DNA of 46,188 nt from an uncultured Clostridia bacterium (GCA_946550725.1 CAMNQX010000015.1:1-46188); one strand, 5' to 3'. Shown: positions 9,013-18,019, counted from the first letter of the stretch. Program-made: numbers and translations. Notes: generated from the letters alone by a model not told the origin.

Positions 9013-9273
9013 TTACTTTGCTTTCTCAATGATCTCGACCACGCGCCATCTCTTGTCCTTGCTGAGGGGGCGGGTCTCCATCACCCGGACGCGGTCGCCC
9101 ACGCCGCAGGAATTCTGCTCGTCGTGCGCCTTGAGCTTATAGGTGCGCTTGACGATCTTCTTGTACAGGGGGTGGGCCACACGGTCGGCGATGGCCACCA
9201 CCACGGTCTTGTCCATCTTATCGGAAACCACCAGGCCGACTCTGGTTTTTCTGGAAGAAGTTCTGTTTTCCAT
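9013..9273 (-). CDS. rpsQ: 30S ribosomal protein S17
   Basis: 86 residues. [20 protein letters not shown] and [20 protein letters not shown] are the S17 OB-fold signature. S17 binds the 5' domain of 16S rRNA early in assembly. Lies between rpmC and rplN as usual. Confidence 0.97.
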   Translation of the reverse strand: MENRTSSRKTRVGLVVSDKMDKTVVVAIADRVAHPLYKKIVKRTYKLKAHDEQNSCGVGDRVRVMETRPLSKDKRWRVVEIIEKAK

Positions 9274-9288
9274 TGTCCTTTTCCTCCT

Positions 9289-9492
9289 TTATCGGCCTGC
9301 CAGCTCTTGCTGGCGGATGATGGTCTTGACTCGGGCGATATCCCGCTTCACCTGGGCGATGCGGACGGGGTTGTCCAGCTGGTTGGTGGCGTGCTGAAGA
9401 CGAAGCTGGAACAAGTCCTTTTTCAGATCCATCAGCTTGCTCTCCAACTCTGCGGAGCTCATCTTACGAACCTCACTGGCTTTCATCTTCAT
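9289..9492 (-). CDS. rpmC: 50S ribosomal protein L29
   Basis: 67 residues forming a helical hairpin ([40 protein letters not shown]). L29 sits at the polypeptide exit tunnel. Its ATG overlaps the rplP stop in an ATGA arrangement, so translation is coupled. Confidence 0.97.
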   Translation of the reverse strand: MKMKASEVRKMSSAELESKLMDLKKDLFQLRLQHATNQLDNPVRIAQVKRDIARVKTIIRQQELAGR

Positions 9493-9920
9493 TCACCACC
9501 CTTCTCCTCGGTATCTTCCTTCGCCACGATCTTGCACTTGATCGGCAGCTTGTGGGACGCCAGACGCAGGGCCTCGCGGGCGATCTCCTCACTGACCCCG
9601 GCGATCTCGAACATGATGCGGCCGGGCTTCACCACGGCCACCCAGTACTCGGGGGAGCCTTTACCGGAACCCATACGGGTCTCAGCGGGCTTCTCGGTAA
9701 TGGGCTTGTCGGGGAAGATCTTGATCCACACCTTACCGCCACGCTTGGTGTAACGGGTCATGGCGATACGGGCAGCCTCGATCTGGTTGCTGGTGATCCA
9801 GGCAGGCTCGGTGGCCTGGAGGCCAAACTCACCGTAGGTGACGGTGTTGCCTCTGGTGGCCTTTCCCTTCATCCGGCCGCGGTGGACGCGGCGGTATTTC
9901 ACTCTCTTAGGCAGCAGCAT
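9489..9920 (-). CDS. rplP: 50S ribosomal protein L16
   Basis: 143 residues. [20 protein letters not shown], the [20 protein letters not shown] block and [20 protein letters not shown] are diagnostic. L16 helps form the A-site tRNA-binding region. It overlaps rpsC by one base (TAATG) and rpmC by four (ATGA). Confidence 0.98.
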   Translation of the reverse strand: MLLPKRVKYRRVHRGRMKGKATRGNTVTYGEFGLQATEPAWITSNQIEAARIAMTRYTKRGGKVWIKIFPDKPITEKPAETRMGSGKGSPEYWVAVVKPGRIMFEIAGVSEEIAREALRLASHKLPIKCKIVAKEDTEEKGGE

Positions 9921-10840
9921 TACTCTTGCCCTCCTTCCACAGGAGCTTCAACAGGCGCCTCCACAGCCTCTTCCGCGGGAGCCGCGGCGGGCTTGGGAAT
10001 GCTCACCTGGGGACGGGCCTGGTAAACAGGTCCGGGCTTACGGTCACGGTCACCGAAGCGGCCGCCGCCGTTGCGGCGGTCACCACCGGGTCCGCGGCGA
10101 TCCCCACCGGGGCCGCGGCGGTCGCCGTCCCGACGGTCACGGCGGGGACGGTCGCTGCGCTCACGGAAGGGCTTGGTGGTGTCCATGGTGCGGGGGGTGG
10201 TGCGGAGGGTCTGGCTGAGCACCTCGCCCTTGTAGACCCACACCTTCACGCCGATGCGGCCATAGGTGGTCGCGGCCTCAGTGAAGCCATAGTCGATGTC
10301 GGCGCGGAGGGTCTGCAGGGGGATGGTGCCGTCGTGGTAATGCTCCACACCGGCGATCTCGCGGCCGCCCAGACGGCCGGAGCAGCAGATCTTGATGCCC
10401 AGAGCGCCGGCGCGCATGGCGCGGCCCATGGCGTTCTTCATGGCGCGGCGGTGGCCGATGCGCTTCTCCAGCTGCTGGGCGATGTTCTCCGCCACCAGCT
10501 GGGCGTTGATGTCGGGGTTCTTGACCTCAACGATGTTCAGCGCCACGCTCTTGCCCAGCTTCTTCTCCAGGGAGGCGCGGAGCTTCTCGATGTCCTCGCC
10601 GCCCTTGCCGATGATGACGCCGGGGCGGGCGCAGTGGACATAGATGCGGACCTTATTGTTGTCGCGCTCGATCTCGATCTTGGGCACGCCGGCAGCGTAG
10701 AGCTGCTTCTTCAGGTCCTTGCGGAGGTTGTAGTCCTCCACCAGCAGGTCGCCCACCTTCTCATTGGAGACGAACCAGCGGGAGTCCCAGTCTTTGATCA
10801 CACCCACGCGCAGGCCGTGGGGATTCACTTTCTGTCCCAT
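9920..10840 (-). CDS. rpsC: 30S ribosomal protein S3 with an Arg/Gly-rich C-terminal tail
   Basis: 306 residues against about 210-230 usually. The first ~215 residues are normal S3: [20 protein letters not shown], the KH-domain block [16 protein letters not shown], and [20 protein letters not shown]. The extra tail is first Arg/Asp/Gly rich ([20 protein letters not shown] and a repeat of GPGGDRR), then Ala/Pro/Glu rich ([18 protein letters not shown]). RGG-like tails often bind RNA, but the role here is unknown. S3 lines the mRNA entry channel. Confidence 0.96.
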   Translation of the reverse strand: MGQKVNPHGLRVGVIKDWDSRWFVSNEKVGDLLVEDYNLRKDLKKQLYAAGVPKIEIERDNNKVRIYVHCARPGVIIGKGGEDIEKLRASLEKKLGKSVALNIVEVKNPDINAQLVAENIAQQLEKRIGHRRAMKNAMGRAMRAGALGIKICCSGRLGGREIAGVEHYHDGTIPLQTLRADIDYGFTEAATTYGRIGVKVWVYKGEVLSQTLRTTPRTMDTTKPFRERSDRPRRDRRDGDRRGPGGDRRGPGGDRRNGGGRFGDRDRKPGPVYQARPQVSIPKPAAAPAEEAVEAPVEAPVEGGQE

Positions 10841-10855
10841 ATCTTCTCTCCTCCC

Positions 10856-11188
10856 TTAGCGCTCTTTCACCACGAGGGTGATGTGAGAGGTACGCTTATT
10901 GATGCGGTAGCCGCGGCCCTGAGCACGGGGCATCATCCGCTTGATGATGGGGCCGGGGGTGGCAAAGGTCTCGCTCACATACAGCTTCTCGGGATCCATG
11001 TGGTGGTTGTTCTCGGCGTTGGCCGCCGCGCTCTTGAGGAGCTTGGACAGAGGCTCGCACGCCGCCTTGGGCACGTTGGCCAGGATGGCAGCCGCCTCCT
11101 TCACATTCTTGCCCCGGATGAGGTCACACACGATGCTCACCTTGCGGGGGGAGATGCGGACGTATTTCACAAACGCTTTCGCTTCCAT
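10856..11188 (-). CDS. rplV: 50S ribosomal protein L22
   Basis: 110 residues from the ATG at 11186-11188, chosen because AAGGGGG is 9 bases upstream; an ATG two codons earlier would be only 3 bases from it. [20 protein letters not shown] and the C-terminal beta-hairpin region [20 protein letters not shown] are the L22 signature; that hairpin reaches into the exit tunnel. Confidence 0.96.
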   Translation of the reverse strand: MEAKAFVKYVRISPRKVSIVCDLIRGKNVKEAAAILANVPKAACEPLSKLLKSAAANAENNHHMDPEKLYVSETFATPGPIIKRMMPRAQGRGYRINKRTSHITLVVKER

Positions 11189-11202
11189 TGTCATTTACCC
11201 CC

Positions 11203-11475
11203 TTACTGCCCGGTCTTGGTGCCCGAGTGACCCTTAAAGGTGCGGGTGGGGGCAAACTCGCCCAGCTTGTGACCCACCATATCCTCCGTCACGTACACAG
11301 GGACGTGCTTGCGGCCGTCGTGGACGGCGAAGGTATGTCCCACGAAAGAGGGGAAGATGGTGGAAGCCCGGCTCCAAGTCTTGAGGACCTTCTTGTCGTT
11401 GGCCTTGTTCAGCTCGTCTACACGCTTCAGCAGCTCAGGAGCGCAAAACGGGCCTTTCTTAATACTACGAGACAT
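11203..11475 (-). CDS. rpsS: 30S ribosomal protein S19
   Basis: 90 residues, near the usual 92. [40 protein letters not shown] and [18 protein letters not shown] are diagnostic. S19 binds with S13 in the small-subunit head. 15 bases follow rplB. Confidence 0.98.
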   Translation of the reverse strand: MSRSIKKGPFCAPELLKRVDELNKANDKKVLKTWSRASTIFPSFVGHTFAVHDGRKHVPVYVTEDMVGHKLGEFAPTRTFKGHSGTKTGQ

Positions 11476-11490
11476 ATTTCACACTCTCCT

Positions 11491-12324
11491 TTACTTCGCG
11501 TTGCGGTGCTTGACGATGAACTGCTCGGTGCGGTTCTTCTTCTTGCGGGTCTTGTAACCCATGGCGGGCTTACCCCAGGGGGTAACAGGGCCGGGACGGC
11601 CCACAGGGCTCTTGCCTTCGCCGCCGCCGTGGGGGTGGTCATTGGGGTTCATGACGGAGCCGCGGACGGTGGGCCGCCAACCCATGTGGCGCTTGCGGCC
11701 GGCCTTGCCGATCTGGATGTTGGCCCAGTCGGCGTTGCCCACCTGGCCGATGGTGGCCTTGCACTCCTCGCGGATATAGCGCACCTCGCCGGAGGGGAGG
11801 CGCACCTGTGCCATGCCGTTCTCCTTAGCCATCAGCTGGGCCGCCACACCGGCGGAGCGCACCAGCTGGGCGCCCTTGCCCGGGTAGATCTCCACGCAGT
11901 GGATCATCTCACCCACGGGGATCTTGCTGATGGGCAGGCAGTTGCCGGGAAGAATGTCGGCGTGCTCGCCGGTCATGATGATGTGGCCGGACTTCAGGCC
12001 CACAGGAGCCAGGATATACCGGCGCTCGCCGTCCTCGTACTCGATGAGGGCGATGTTGGCGGAGCGGTTGGGGTCATACTGCAGGTTGATGACCTTGGCA
12101 GTCCCTTCCTTGTCCCGCTTAAAGTCGATGATGCGGTACTTCTTCTTGTTGCCGCCGCCGCGGTGGCGGACGGTGATGCGGCCATAGCTGTTGCGGCCCG
12201 CGTTCTTGTGGAGGTTCTCCAGCAGGCTGCGCTCGGGCTTGGCCTTCTTGTCGATGCCCTCGAAGGCGCTCACGGTCATGTGGCGGCGGGAGGGCGTTGT
12301 GGGCTTATAGGTTTTAATAGCCAT
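11491..12324 (-). CDS. rplB: 50S ribosomal protein L2
   Basis: 277 residues, standard. [40 protein letters not shown] and the C-terminal [20 protein letters not shown] (with the conserved His near the peptidyl transferase centre) are visible. L2 is needed for subunit association and peptidyl transfer. Confidence 0.98.
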   Translation of the reverse strand: MAIKTYKPTTPSRRHMTVSAFEGIDKKAKPERSLLENLHKNAGRNSYGRITVRHRGGGNKKKYRIIDFKRDKEGTAKVINLQYDPNRSANIALIEYEDGERRYILAPVGLKSGHIIMTGEHADILPGNCLPISKIPVGEMIHCVEIYPGKGAQLVRSAGVAAQLMAKENGMAQVRLPSGEVRYIREECKATIGQVGNADWANIQIGKAGRKRHMGWRPTVRGSVMNPNDHPHGGGEGKSPVGRPGPVTPWGKPAMGYKTRKKKNRTEQFIVKHRNAK

Positions 12325-12339
12325 TTCTCATTTCCTCCC

Positions 12340-12636
12340 TTACACCATACCCTCGAACAGCTCGATGGGTTTGGAATCGGCAGTGAGCGTGACCATCGCC
12401 TTTTTCCAGCTGGGGCGGCGGCCGGCGGGCTGAGCGCCCATACGCTTCATCTTGCCCAGAACGTGCAGGGTGTTGACCTTGGCGACCTTCACCCCAAAGG
12501 CTTCCTCGACCGCCTTGGCGATCTGGATCTTGTTGGCGTCCTTGGCCACCTCAAAGGTGTACCGCTTGTCACCGGTAAAGGACATGGACTGCTCGGTGAT
12601 GATGGGACGCTTGATGATGTCATACGCGGTTTTCAT
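12340..12636 (-). CDS. rplW: 50S ribosomal protein L23
   Basis: 98 residues. IIKRPIITEQSMSFTGDKRY, TFEVAKDANKIQIAKAVEEA and FGVKVAKVNTLHVLGKMKRM give the L23 profile. L23 is the docking site for trigger factor and SRP at the exit tunnel. Its start overlaps the rplD stop by one base (TAATG). Confidence 0.97.
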   Translation of the reverse strand: MKTAYDIIKRPIITEQSMSFTGDKRYTFEVAKDANKIQIAKAVEEAFGVKVAKVNTLHVLGKMKRMGAQPAGRRPSWKKAMVTLTADSKPIELFEGMV

Positions 12637-13256
12637 TACGCGAACACCTCCTCGATCACGGCCAGCGCGGCCTTGTCCACGATGATCTGGTTGGCGTTGA
12701 CGATGTCGTAAACGCTCAGGATGGTAGCGGTGGTGGTGGTCACGCCGGGGATGTTGCGGGCGGACTTATAAACCGTCTCGCGCACCTCAGGGGTGATGAG
12801 CACGGCCTTCTTGGCCTCCACCGCGTTGAGGAACTTCTGCATCTCCTTGGTCTTGACGCCGCTGAGGTTGAGGTCGTCCACCACCAGCACGTTCCCCTCC
12901 GCCGCCTTGGCGGAGAGCGCGGACTTCAGGGCCAGGCGCTTCACCTTCTTATTGAGGGTGTAGCTGTAATCCCGGGGCTTGGGGGCGAACACGATGCCGC
13001 CGTGGGTCCACTGGGGGGCGCGGGTGCTGCCCTGACGGGCGCGGCCGGTGCCCTTCTGACGCCAGGGCTTCTTGCCGCCGCCGGAAACCTCGGCGCGGGT
13101 CAGAGCGCTCTGGGTGCCCTGACGGCAGTTGGCCAGGTGGTTCTTCACCACGTCGTGAACTACGAAGGTATTCGGCTCAATGCCGAATACAGCCTCGGAG
13201 AGGTCGACCTGGCCCTTCTTCTTGCCGGACATATCATACAGATTTGCTTTAGGCAT
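12636..13256 (-). CDS. rplD: 50S ribosomal protein L4
   Basis: 206 residues from the ATG at 13254-13256, which has AGGAGAG at proper spacing; an in-frame GTG three codons upstream lies directly against that site. Contains the extended loop RAEVSGGGKKPWRQKGTGRA and RQGSTRAPQWTHGGIVFAPK that enters the exit tunnel. In E. coli L4 represses its own operon. Confidence 0.97.
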   Translation of the reverse strand: MPKANLYDMSGKKKGQVDLSEAVFGIEPNTFVVHDVVKNHLANCRQGTQSALTRAEVSGGGKKPWRQKGTGRARQGSTRAPQWTHGGIVFAPKPRDYSYTLNKKVKRLALKSALSAKAAEGNVLVVDDLNLSGVKTKEMQKFLNAVEAKKAVLITPEVRETVYKSARNIPGVTTTTATILSVYDIVNANQIIVDKAALAVIEEVFA

Positions 13257-13276
13257 GACTGACACTCTCCTTTCTC

Positions 13277-14002
13277 TTACTTGTTACGCGCAGAGGCCTT
13301 CTGCGGGTTGACACGGGCGGAAGCCTTCTGCGGGTTGTTGGACACGCCGGCCTCGCCCTTCTTCTCCTGGACCTTCTTGACGCTGGAACGGATAGACACC
13401 ACGCCGCCCTTGGGGCCGGGGATGGCGCCGCACACGGCGATGAGGCCCAGCTCCGCGTCCACCTGGACGATGTCCAGGTTCATCACGGTGACCTGCTCAC
13501 TGCCCATGTGGCCTGCGCCGATCTTACCCTTGAAGATGCGGCTGGGGTCGGTAGCGGGGCCCATAGAGCCCGCGTGACGGTGGACAGGGCCGCCGCCGTG
13601 GGTCATGGGGGTGCGTCCCGCGCCGTAACGCTTCACGACACCCGCAAAGCCCTTGCCCTTGCTGACGCCGGTCACGTCCACGCGGTCGCCTGCCGCGAAG
13701 GTCTCGCAGGTGATCACGTCGCCCACGTTCAGCTCCTCCGCCTTGTCCAGCTTGAATTCCTTGAGCACCTTCAGCTTGGCGTCGCCCGCCTTTTTGAGAT
13801 GCCCCAGTTCCGGCTTGTTGAGCTTGCGCTCAGGGACGTCCTCGAAGCCGAGCTGCACGGCGTTGTAGCCGTCCACTTCCTCAGTCTTCTTCTGCACCAC
13901 CGTGCAGGGCCCCGCCTGGATGACGGTGACCGGGACGACCTTGCCGGCTTCGTCGAAGATCTGGCTCATGCCAACCTTCTTGCCGATAATGGCCTTTTCC
14001 AT
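13277..14002 (-). CDS. rplC: 50S ribosomal protein L3 with a repeated C-terminal tail
   Basis: 241 residues against about 210 usually. [40 protein letters not shown] and the [20 protein letters not shown] block are diagnostic; L3 reaches into the peptidyl transferase centre. The extra tail contains the octapeptide NPQKASAR twice in tandem, encoded by a near-perfect DNA duplication around 13,281-13,340, and ends in NK. The gene is separated from rpsJ by 239 bases rather than the usual few tens. Confidence 0.96.
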   Translation of the reverse strand: MEKAIIGKKVGMSQIFDEAGKVVPVTVIQAGPCTVVQKKTEEVDGYNAVQLGFEDVPERKLNKPELGHLKKAGDAKLKVLKEFKLDKAEELNVGDVITCETFAAGDRVDVTGVSKGKGFAGVVKRYGAGRTPMTHGGGPVHRHAGSMGPATDPSRIFKGKIGAGHMGSEQVTVMNLDIVQVDAELGLIAVCGAIPGPKGGVVSIRSSVKKVQEKKGEAGVSNNPQKASARVNPQKASARNK

Positions 14003-14064
14003 CTGGTACTTCCTCCTTATATAAGGTTATTGGTTGAAGAAGCGCGGAGCCGTCGTGAGCAGTG

Positions 14065-14175
14065 CGGATGGACCGGCGCGAGGGCGAAAAACCGAAGAAC
14101 GCGAAGCATTCTGTTTTAAGCCCGAGGCAGAGGGAAGCCGCGCGTCGCGAACAGGCGCAGCGTGACAGCCCGTCG
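14065..14175. repeat. Dispersed intergenic repeat, copy A (rpsJ-rplC spacer)
   Basis: The spacer between rpsJ and rplC shares three ordered blocks with 29,999-30,115: GATGGACCGG followed by GCGAGGG near 14,068-14,085; CCCGAGGCAGAGGGAAGC near 14,121-14,138; and GCGTGACAGC near 14,160-14,169. The intervening bases differ. Same order and spacing in two unrelated gene contexts suggests one repeat family. A 6-bp hairpin (14,194-14,211) follows on the rpsJ side. Confidence 0.6.
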
Positions 14176-14241
14176 TCTCCTTCAACTTGACCCGCCCGCA
14201 GTTAAGCGGGCGCAGTACAACGAATTTACACGAGATCGAAA

Positions 14242-14556
14242 TTAGAGTTTAATTTCAATCTCAACACCAGCAGGGAGTTCGAGGGCCATCAGCGCCTCCA
14301 CCGTCTTGGGGGAGGGCTTGAGGATATCGATGAGCCGCTTATGGGTGCGGCGCTCGAACTGCTCCCGGGAGTCCTTATACTTGTGAACGGCCCGAAGGAT
14401 GGTGACGACCTCCTTCTTGGTGGGCAGGGGGATGGGGCCGGAGACGGTAGCGCCGGTGCGCTTGGCGGTCTCCACGATCTTCTCCGCGCTCTGGTCGATG
14501 AGCTGGTGATCGTAGGCCTTCAGGCGAATACGGATCATTTCCTTCTGTGCTGCCAT
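14242..14556 (-). CDS. rpsJ: 30S ribosomal protein S10, first gene of the cluster
   Basis: 104 residues. [40 protein letters not shown] and [20 protein letters not shown] are diagnostic; S10 (NusE) also joins transcription antitermination complexes. TAAGGAGG precedes the ATG. A 260-base leader and a consensus promoter lie upstream, and an inserted repeat lies downstream before rplC. Confidence 0.98.
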   Translation of the reverse strand: MAAQKEMIRIRLKAYDHQLIDQSAEKIVETAKRTGATVSGPIPLPTKKEVVTILRAVHKYKDSREQFERRTHKRLIDILKPSPKTVEALMALELPAGVEIEIKL

Positions 14557-14819
14557 GGTTGTTCCTCCTTACAATAAATACGAAGTGTTTCTGTGTCCTT
14601 GCTTCGTATCGGTGAGGGGTTTTCCTGTCCACGTTTCCGTGCGTATCACTCCTTGACATGAAGAAAGCCGGCATAATAAGCCGGCTGTCACCATGCCACG
14701 ACGATATACGCCGTGAGCCAGGTTCCCTCAGCCGCCCGAATCCAGTCGGACATACTCCACGGAAGTTACCGGTTTTCACCGCAATCTCCCGCTTCATCGC
14801 AGTGCGCCATTCAAGGCGC
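14557..14819 (-). promoter_or_regulatory. Structured 5' leader of the S10 ribosomal operon
   Basis: About 260 bases of untranslated leader between the predicted start of transcription and rpsJ. It includes GC-rich short inverted repeats just after the start (GCGCCTTGAATGGCGC at 14,805-14,820) and the hairpin at 14,666-14,686. Long leaders here usually carry autoregulation by a ribosomal protein (L4 in E. coli). I do not recognise a T-box, and I cannot assign it to a specific leader family by eye. Confidence 0.5.
14666..14686 (-). terminator. Possible attenuator hairpin in the S10 leader
   Basis: Perfect 7-bp GC-rich stem (AGCCGGC / GCCGGCT) with a 7-base AT loop, followed in the transcribed (minus) direction by TTCTTC. 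It lies about 150 bases after the predicted start of transcription and 110 bases before rpsJ. The short pyrimidine tail is weak for full termination, which fits a conditional attenuator. Confidence 0.45.
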
Positions 14820-14825
14820 TCGGCT

Positions 14826-14854
14826 ATTATATCAATCCTTGCTCCCCTTGTCAA
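14826..14854 (-). promoter_or_regulatory. Consensus sigma-A promoter of the ribosomal cluster
   Basis: On the minus strand TTGACA (14,849-14,854), exactly 17 bases, then TATAAT (14,826-14,831): a perfect consensus, as expected for a very highly expressed operon. The -35 lies inside the 3' end of the upstream yihY-like gene. Confidence 0.92.
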
Positions 14855-15707
14855 GGGTTTCTTGAACTTTTTTTGCTTTTTTTCTTCTGTATCGGACGCA
14901 GTTGAACACATTCCCCAAAATCAGCACATTTCCGCAGAGATAGAGCCACAGCAAAAGGATGATGACAGAGGCCAGCGACCCGTAAATTAAAGAATACCGG
15001 CTGGACATCCCAATAAAGATAGAGAAGATCACAGACGCCACCGCCAGGGCCACGGAGGCCAGCAGCGCACCCAGGAACACGGGGGCGCGGGGCTTCCCCG
15101 GCGGTGCGGCCATGAGGTAGACCACCACCACCAGCAGAAACACCATGCCGAACAGCAGGAGGAAGCGGATCCACTGCCAGTCCCAGGTCACGTCCCAGAA
15201 CCGCAGGGGCAGATACTGCTCCAGCAGGTGGAAGAACCAGTTGCCCGTGAGCACCACGGCGATGGAAACATAGATCGTGATCAGCAGCAGCAGGGAAAAC
15301 ACCACGCTCACCACCACCTGGCGGATGCCGCCGTAGCCCTTGCGGCCGTAAATATCGTCCATCACGTTCATCAGGCTCCGCACCGCCCCCGAGGCGAAGA
15401 ACAGCGTCATGAAAATTCCCGCCGCCAGCAGCCCAACGGACTCGTTGACGGTGATGTAGTTGAGGTATTCCGCCACCACGCCCAGCAGGCTGGGGGGCAA
15501 AAACGGCTCCAGCGCCAGGAGGATGCTCTCCACATTCACGTCGAGCACGCCCACAAAGGCGTTGATGCAGATAAGGATGGGGAAGAAGGTCAAAATGAGG
15601 AAGTACGCCAGCTCCGCCGCGCTGCGGGACACGTTTTTCCCGAAATAGATCTCCGCCATCTCCCGGATGAACTTGACCTGAGAATTCTCCCAAAGCTTCC
15701 GCCACAT
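14832..15707 (-). CDS. YihY/BrkB-family inner membrane protein
   Basis: 291 residues with about six hydrophobic segments, for example LAYFLILTFFPILICINAFV and FLLLFGMVFLLVVVVYLMAA. The N-terminal FGKNVSRSAAELAYF resembles the family motif in which the first helix begins. The family was once called ribonuclease BN by mistake; its real function, possibly transport or envelope related, is not established. A basic, lysine-rich C-terminal tail faces the cytoplasm. It is upstream of, and on the same strand as, the S10 cluster, but the strong promoter inside its end separates them. Confidence 0.85.
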   Translation of the reverse strand: MWRKLWENSQVKFIREMAEIYFGKNVSRSAAELAYFLILTFFPILICINAFVGVLDVNVESILLALEPFLPPSLLGVVAEYLNYITVNESVGLLAAGIFMTLFFASGAVRSLMNVMDDIYGRKGYGGIRQVVVSVVFSLLLLITIYVSIAVVLTGNWFFHLLEQYLPLRFWDVTWDWQWIRFLLLFGMVFLLVVVVYLMAAPPGKPRAPVFLGALLASVALAVASVIFSIFIGMSSRYSLIYGSLASVIILLLWLYLCGNVLILGNVFNCVRYRRKKAKKVQETLDKGSKD

Positions 15708-15773
15708 GATCCTTCACCTTCTTTCTTCGTGCTTCCGTGCCGCGCTCCCGTTGGGCACATGGCCATGTTCTCG

Positions 15774-15877
15774 GGCGGATGAGGACATCCGCCCCTACGG
15801 TCCTAGTGAAGCGTTCGTTGCCCTTGTAGGGGCCGATGTCCACATCGGCCCGCGGCGCACACCGTGCGCCCCTACCA
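15774..15877. repeat. Palindromic intergenic repeat cluster
   Basis: Three GC-rich hairpins in the spacer between two minus-strand genes: 15,775-15,796 (9-bp arms GGGCGGATG/CATCCGCCC), 15,832-15,853 (9-bp arms GGGCCGATG/CATCGGCCC) and 15,856-15,872 (7-bp arms). The last two are enclosed by outer arms GTAGGGGC (15,828-15,835) and GCCCCTAC (15,870-15,877), and the first is followed by the same CCCCTAC. The units look like members of a dispersed palindromic family in opposite orientations. Confidence 0.75.
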
Positions 15878-15905
15878 GTTTAACAGATAAACGCGGCGAG
15901 ATCTG

Positions 15906-17843
15906 TCAAAACCCTAACGCCGCATAATCGATCAGTCCCGTCGGCCGCTCCTGGACGGGATAGAGCACATCATACAAAAACTGCCGGTATGTATTCAGCA
16001 GCCCCTCGTCCTCCTGGGGCACCTGCAGACTGGGGGTCCCCTTCCCATCCACATACAAGCTGCCGTGGTACTCCCGCAGATTCTCCCGGGACATATCCAG
16101 CCACTGGAAATACGCCGGCTTCTCCACGCCGGCCCAGCCCAAGGTCAAGCCCCCCAGCTGCATGGCTCCCACTTCCTCCGGCGCCTTCAGCTTTGCGCCG
16201 TAGTTGTTCCACACGAAGTAGTTGGTGGAGTACATCTGCTTCACCGTCGCCGCATCCCACTGGGTAATGTCCGCCGTGGGCACATAGCCCAGAGCGGAGA
16301 AAATAGAGTGGTCCGGGGTCACGTACATCCCCGGCAGGTGATCCCCCCAAAACACCAGGATCACCGGCTCGCCGTACCCCTCCAGATACTCCACCAGCGC
16401 CCCCAGGGCCTCGTCGGCGTTGTGCAGCCCCTGGGCCAGCGCGTCCACGCTGCCCAGGTCGTCTTCGTCCAGCAGTTCGCTGGACGTACCCAGCCCTGAG
16501 GGCTGGCCGTACTTCCCCTCAAAGATGGGCTGGTGGTTGCCCATGGACAAGGCATAGAGGAACAGCGGCTCCCCGTCCTCCTTGTTCTCCAGCGTGTCGA
16601 TCACCGCGTCGGTGAGGGCCATGTCGCTGAGATAGGGTCCCTGCCTGGGGGTGTCCGCTGGAAAATCGTCCTCAAACATCATGTCCTCAAAGCCGATGGC
16701 CGTCAGGTTGTCCCGGCGGTTGTAGAGCTGGTCGTTATACGTATGAATCATGGCGGTGTGGTAGCCCGCTTCCGCGAAGGTCTTCACGATGGAGGGCGCG
16801 TTGTCGTACGCCCCCTCCGCCGACAGGGTGGTCAGGGTGTCCCGCTCGGGCACCAGCCCCGCGGGGATACCGGTGAACACCTCCATCTCCACGTTGCCCG
16901 TGCCTCCGGCGTAGCTGTTGGACAAAAACACCCCCGAGGGCGTGTCCTCACAGATGGCGTGGAAGTTGGCCACCGGGTCGGCGTCAAACTCCACTCCCGG
17001 CAGCACCACCGCCGGGTCGCAGAAGCTCTCCGACATGAGCATGATCACCGTGGGCAGCTCGTCCGTCTTCAACGCGGGGCTTAGATCGGGAAAAAATCCA
17101 GGGGCGGGGGACGCCGGTCCCAAAGCCTGGATGATCTCGCTGGGGTCCGCCGGGTCCAGATCGGGAGGCGGCGCGTTCATGCCCCTGCTCACCGCCCGCA
17201 GCACCCCGCCGTACAGCCCCAGCAGCAGGCCAAGCCGCTCATCCCGCTCCGCCTGGGTCTCGCCCTTGGGGCCTGTATAGTAAAACCACGGCGCCAGCAG
17301 CATCACCGCCGTCACCGCCACGGCGGTCAGGGCCGCGATCCCCCGGCGGCGTTTGCTCTGCAGTCCCCGGGGCAGTCCCTTGACCAGGAGCTTCGCCGCC
17401 ACCACCGCGCCCAGCAAAAGAAGGGCGGCAACCACTCCCCAAACCGGAAACTTCAGCTTGGGCGGCATAAATTCCATCAGCGTCCCGGCGTTTCCCGCCA
17501 GGGCCATGTCGCTGACCACCAGTCCGATGCCGTTCACCGACAGCTTCAGGTAGTTCACCACGCACAGGATCAGCGTGGGGACGGCGGGGATCAGGATGCC
17601 CACCCACAGCCGCCTGACGGCCACCGCCGCCAAAAACATCAGGCACCAAAGGGCCGCGTAGGTGAGCAGCGCGGCCGCCGGCTCCCGGCCCATCCAGCGG
17701 AACGCCCCCGCCGGGGACGTCCGGGTAATCAGCTCAACGGTCAGCATCAGCAGCAGCGGCGCGGCGCACAGCCACACCCAGAACCACCTCTGACTGCCCT
17801 TGCCCCAGGGTTTTGCGTCCGTTTGTCCCGTCCGGTTCTCCAT
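15906..17843 (-). CDS. LTA-synthase-like membrane sulfatase (phosphoglycerol transferase family)
   Basis: 645 residues from the ATG at 17,841-17,843 (AGAGGGGG upstream); an in-frame TTG eight codons earlier has no better site. The N-terminal ~180 residues hold about five membrane helices (LLLMLTVELI, LLTYAALWCLMFLAAVAV, LILCVVNYLKLS, VWGVVAALLLLGAVVAAKLL, AVAVTAVMLLAPWFYY). The large outside domain is sulfatase-like: IMLMSESFCDP (metal-binding Glu), SNSYAGGTGNVEMEVFTGIP (likely Thr nucleophile) and VILVFWGDHLPGM (Asp/His metal ligands). Such enzymes polymerise or transfer glycerol phosphate in cell-surface polymers; the precise substrate is not known. Confidence 0.88.
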   Translation of the reverse strand: MENRTGQTDAKPWGKGSQRWFWVWLCAAPLLLMLTVELITRTSPAGAFRWMGREPAAALLTYAALWCLMFLAAVAVRRLWVGILIPAVPTLILCVVNYLKLSVNGIGLVVSDMALAGNAGTLMEFMPPKLKFPVWGVVAALLLLGAVVAAKLLVKGLPRGLQSKRRRGIAALTAVAVTAVMLLAPWFYYTGPKGETQAERDERLGLLLGLYGGVLRAVSRGMNAPPPDLDPADPSEIIQALGPASPAPGFFPDLSPALKTDELPTVIMLMSESFCDPAVVLPGVEFDADPVANFHAICEDTPSGVFLSNSYAGGTGNVEMEVFTGIPAGLVPERDTLTTLSAEGAYDNAPSIVKTFAEAGYHTAMIHTYNDQLYNRRDNLTAIGFEDMMFEDDFPADTPRQGPYLSDMALTDAVIDTLENKEDGEPLFLYALSMGNHQPIFEGKYGQPSGLGTSSELLDEDDLGSVDALAQGLHNADEALGALVEYLEGYGEPVILVFWGDHLPGMYVTPDHSIFSALGYVPTADITQWDAATVKQMYSTNYFVWNNYGAKLKAPEEVGAMQLGGLTLGWAGVEKPAYFQWLDMSRENLREYHGSLYVDGKGTPSLQVPQEDEGLLNTYRQFLYDVLYPVQERPTGLIDYAALGF

Positions 17844-17945
17844 GCCGCGCCCCCTCTCGCCCGACAAATGGCTATACTATGTTACAGTACACCGCATTGT
17901 ACCATACCACCCCTCAAAAATCAACTTCCCTTTTCCCTCCTCCTA

Positions 17946-17954
17946 TGTTATAAT
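17946..17954 (+). promoter_or_regulatory. Putative extended -10 promoter for the M55 peptidase gene
   Basis: TGT directly before TATAAT (17,949-17,954) makes an extended -10. No good -35 is seen 17 bases upstream. The predicted start of transcription lies about 60 bases before the ATG. Confidence 0.4.
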
Positions 17955-18019
17955 GTGCCACGTATGGGGCCGACCCCATCCAAAGGAAATCCACCGTTTC
18001 AGAAAGGGAGTATCCACCC

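Noticed and set aside
14557-14819. T-box or other tRNA-sensing riboswitch in the S10 leader
   Set aside because: I do not see the T-box consensus before the terminator-like hairpin, and ribosomal operons are not usual T-box targets. Left as an unclassified leader.
14375-14911. A 178-codon minus-strand frame across the S10 leader
   Set aside because: It overlaps rpsJ in another frame and covers the promoter and leader hairpin; it has no suitable start after the predicted start of transcription.
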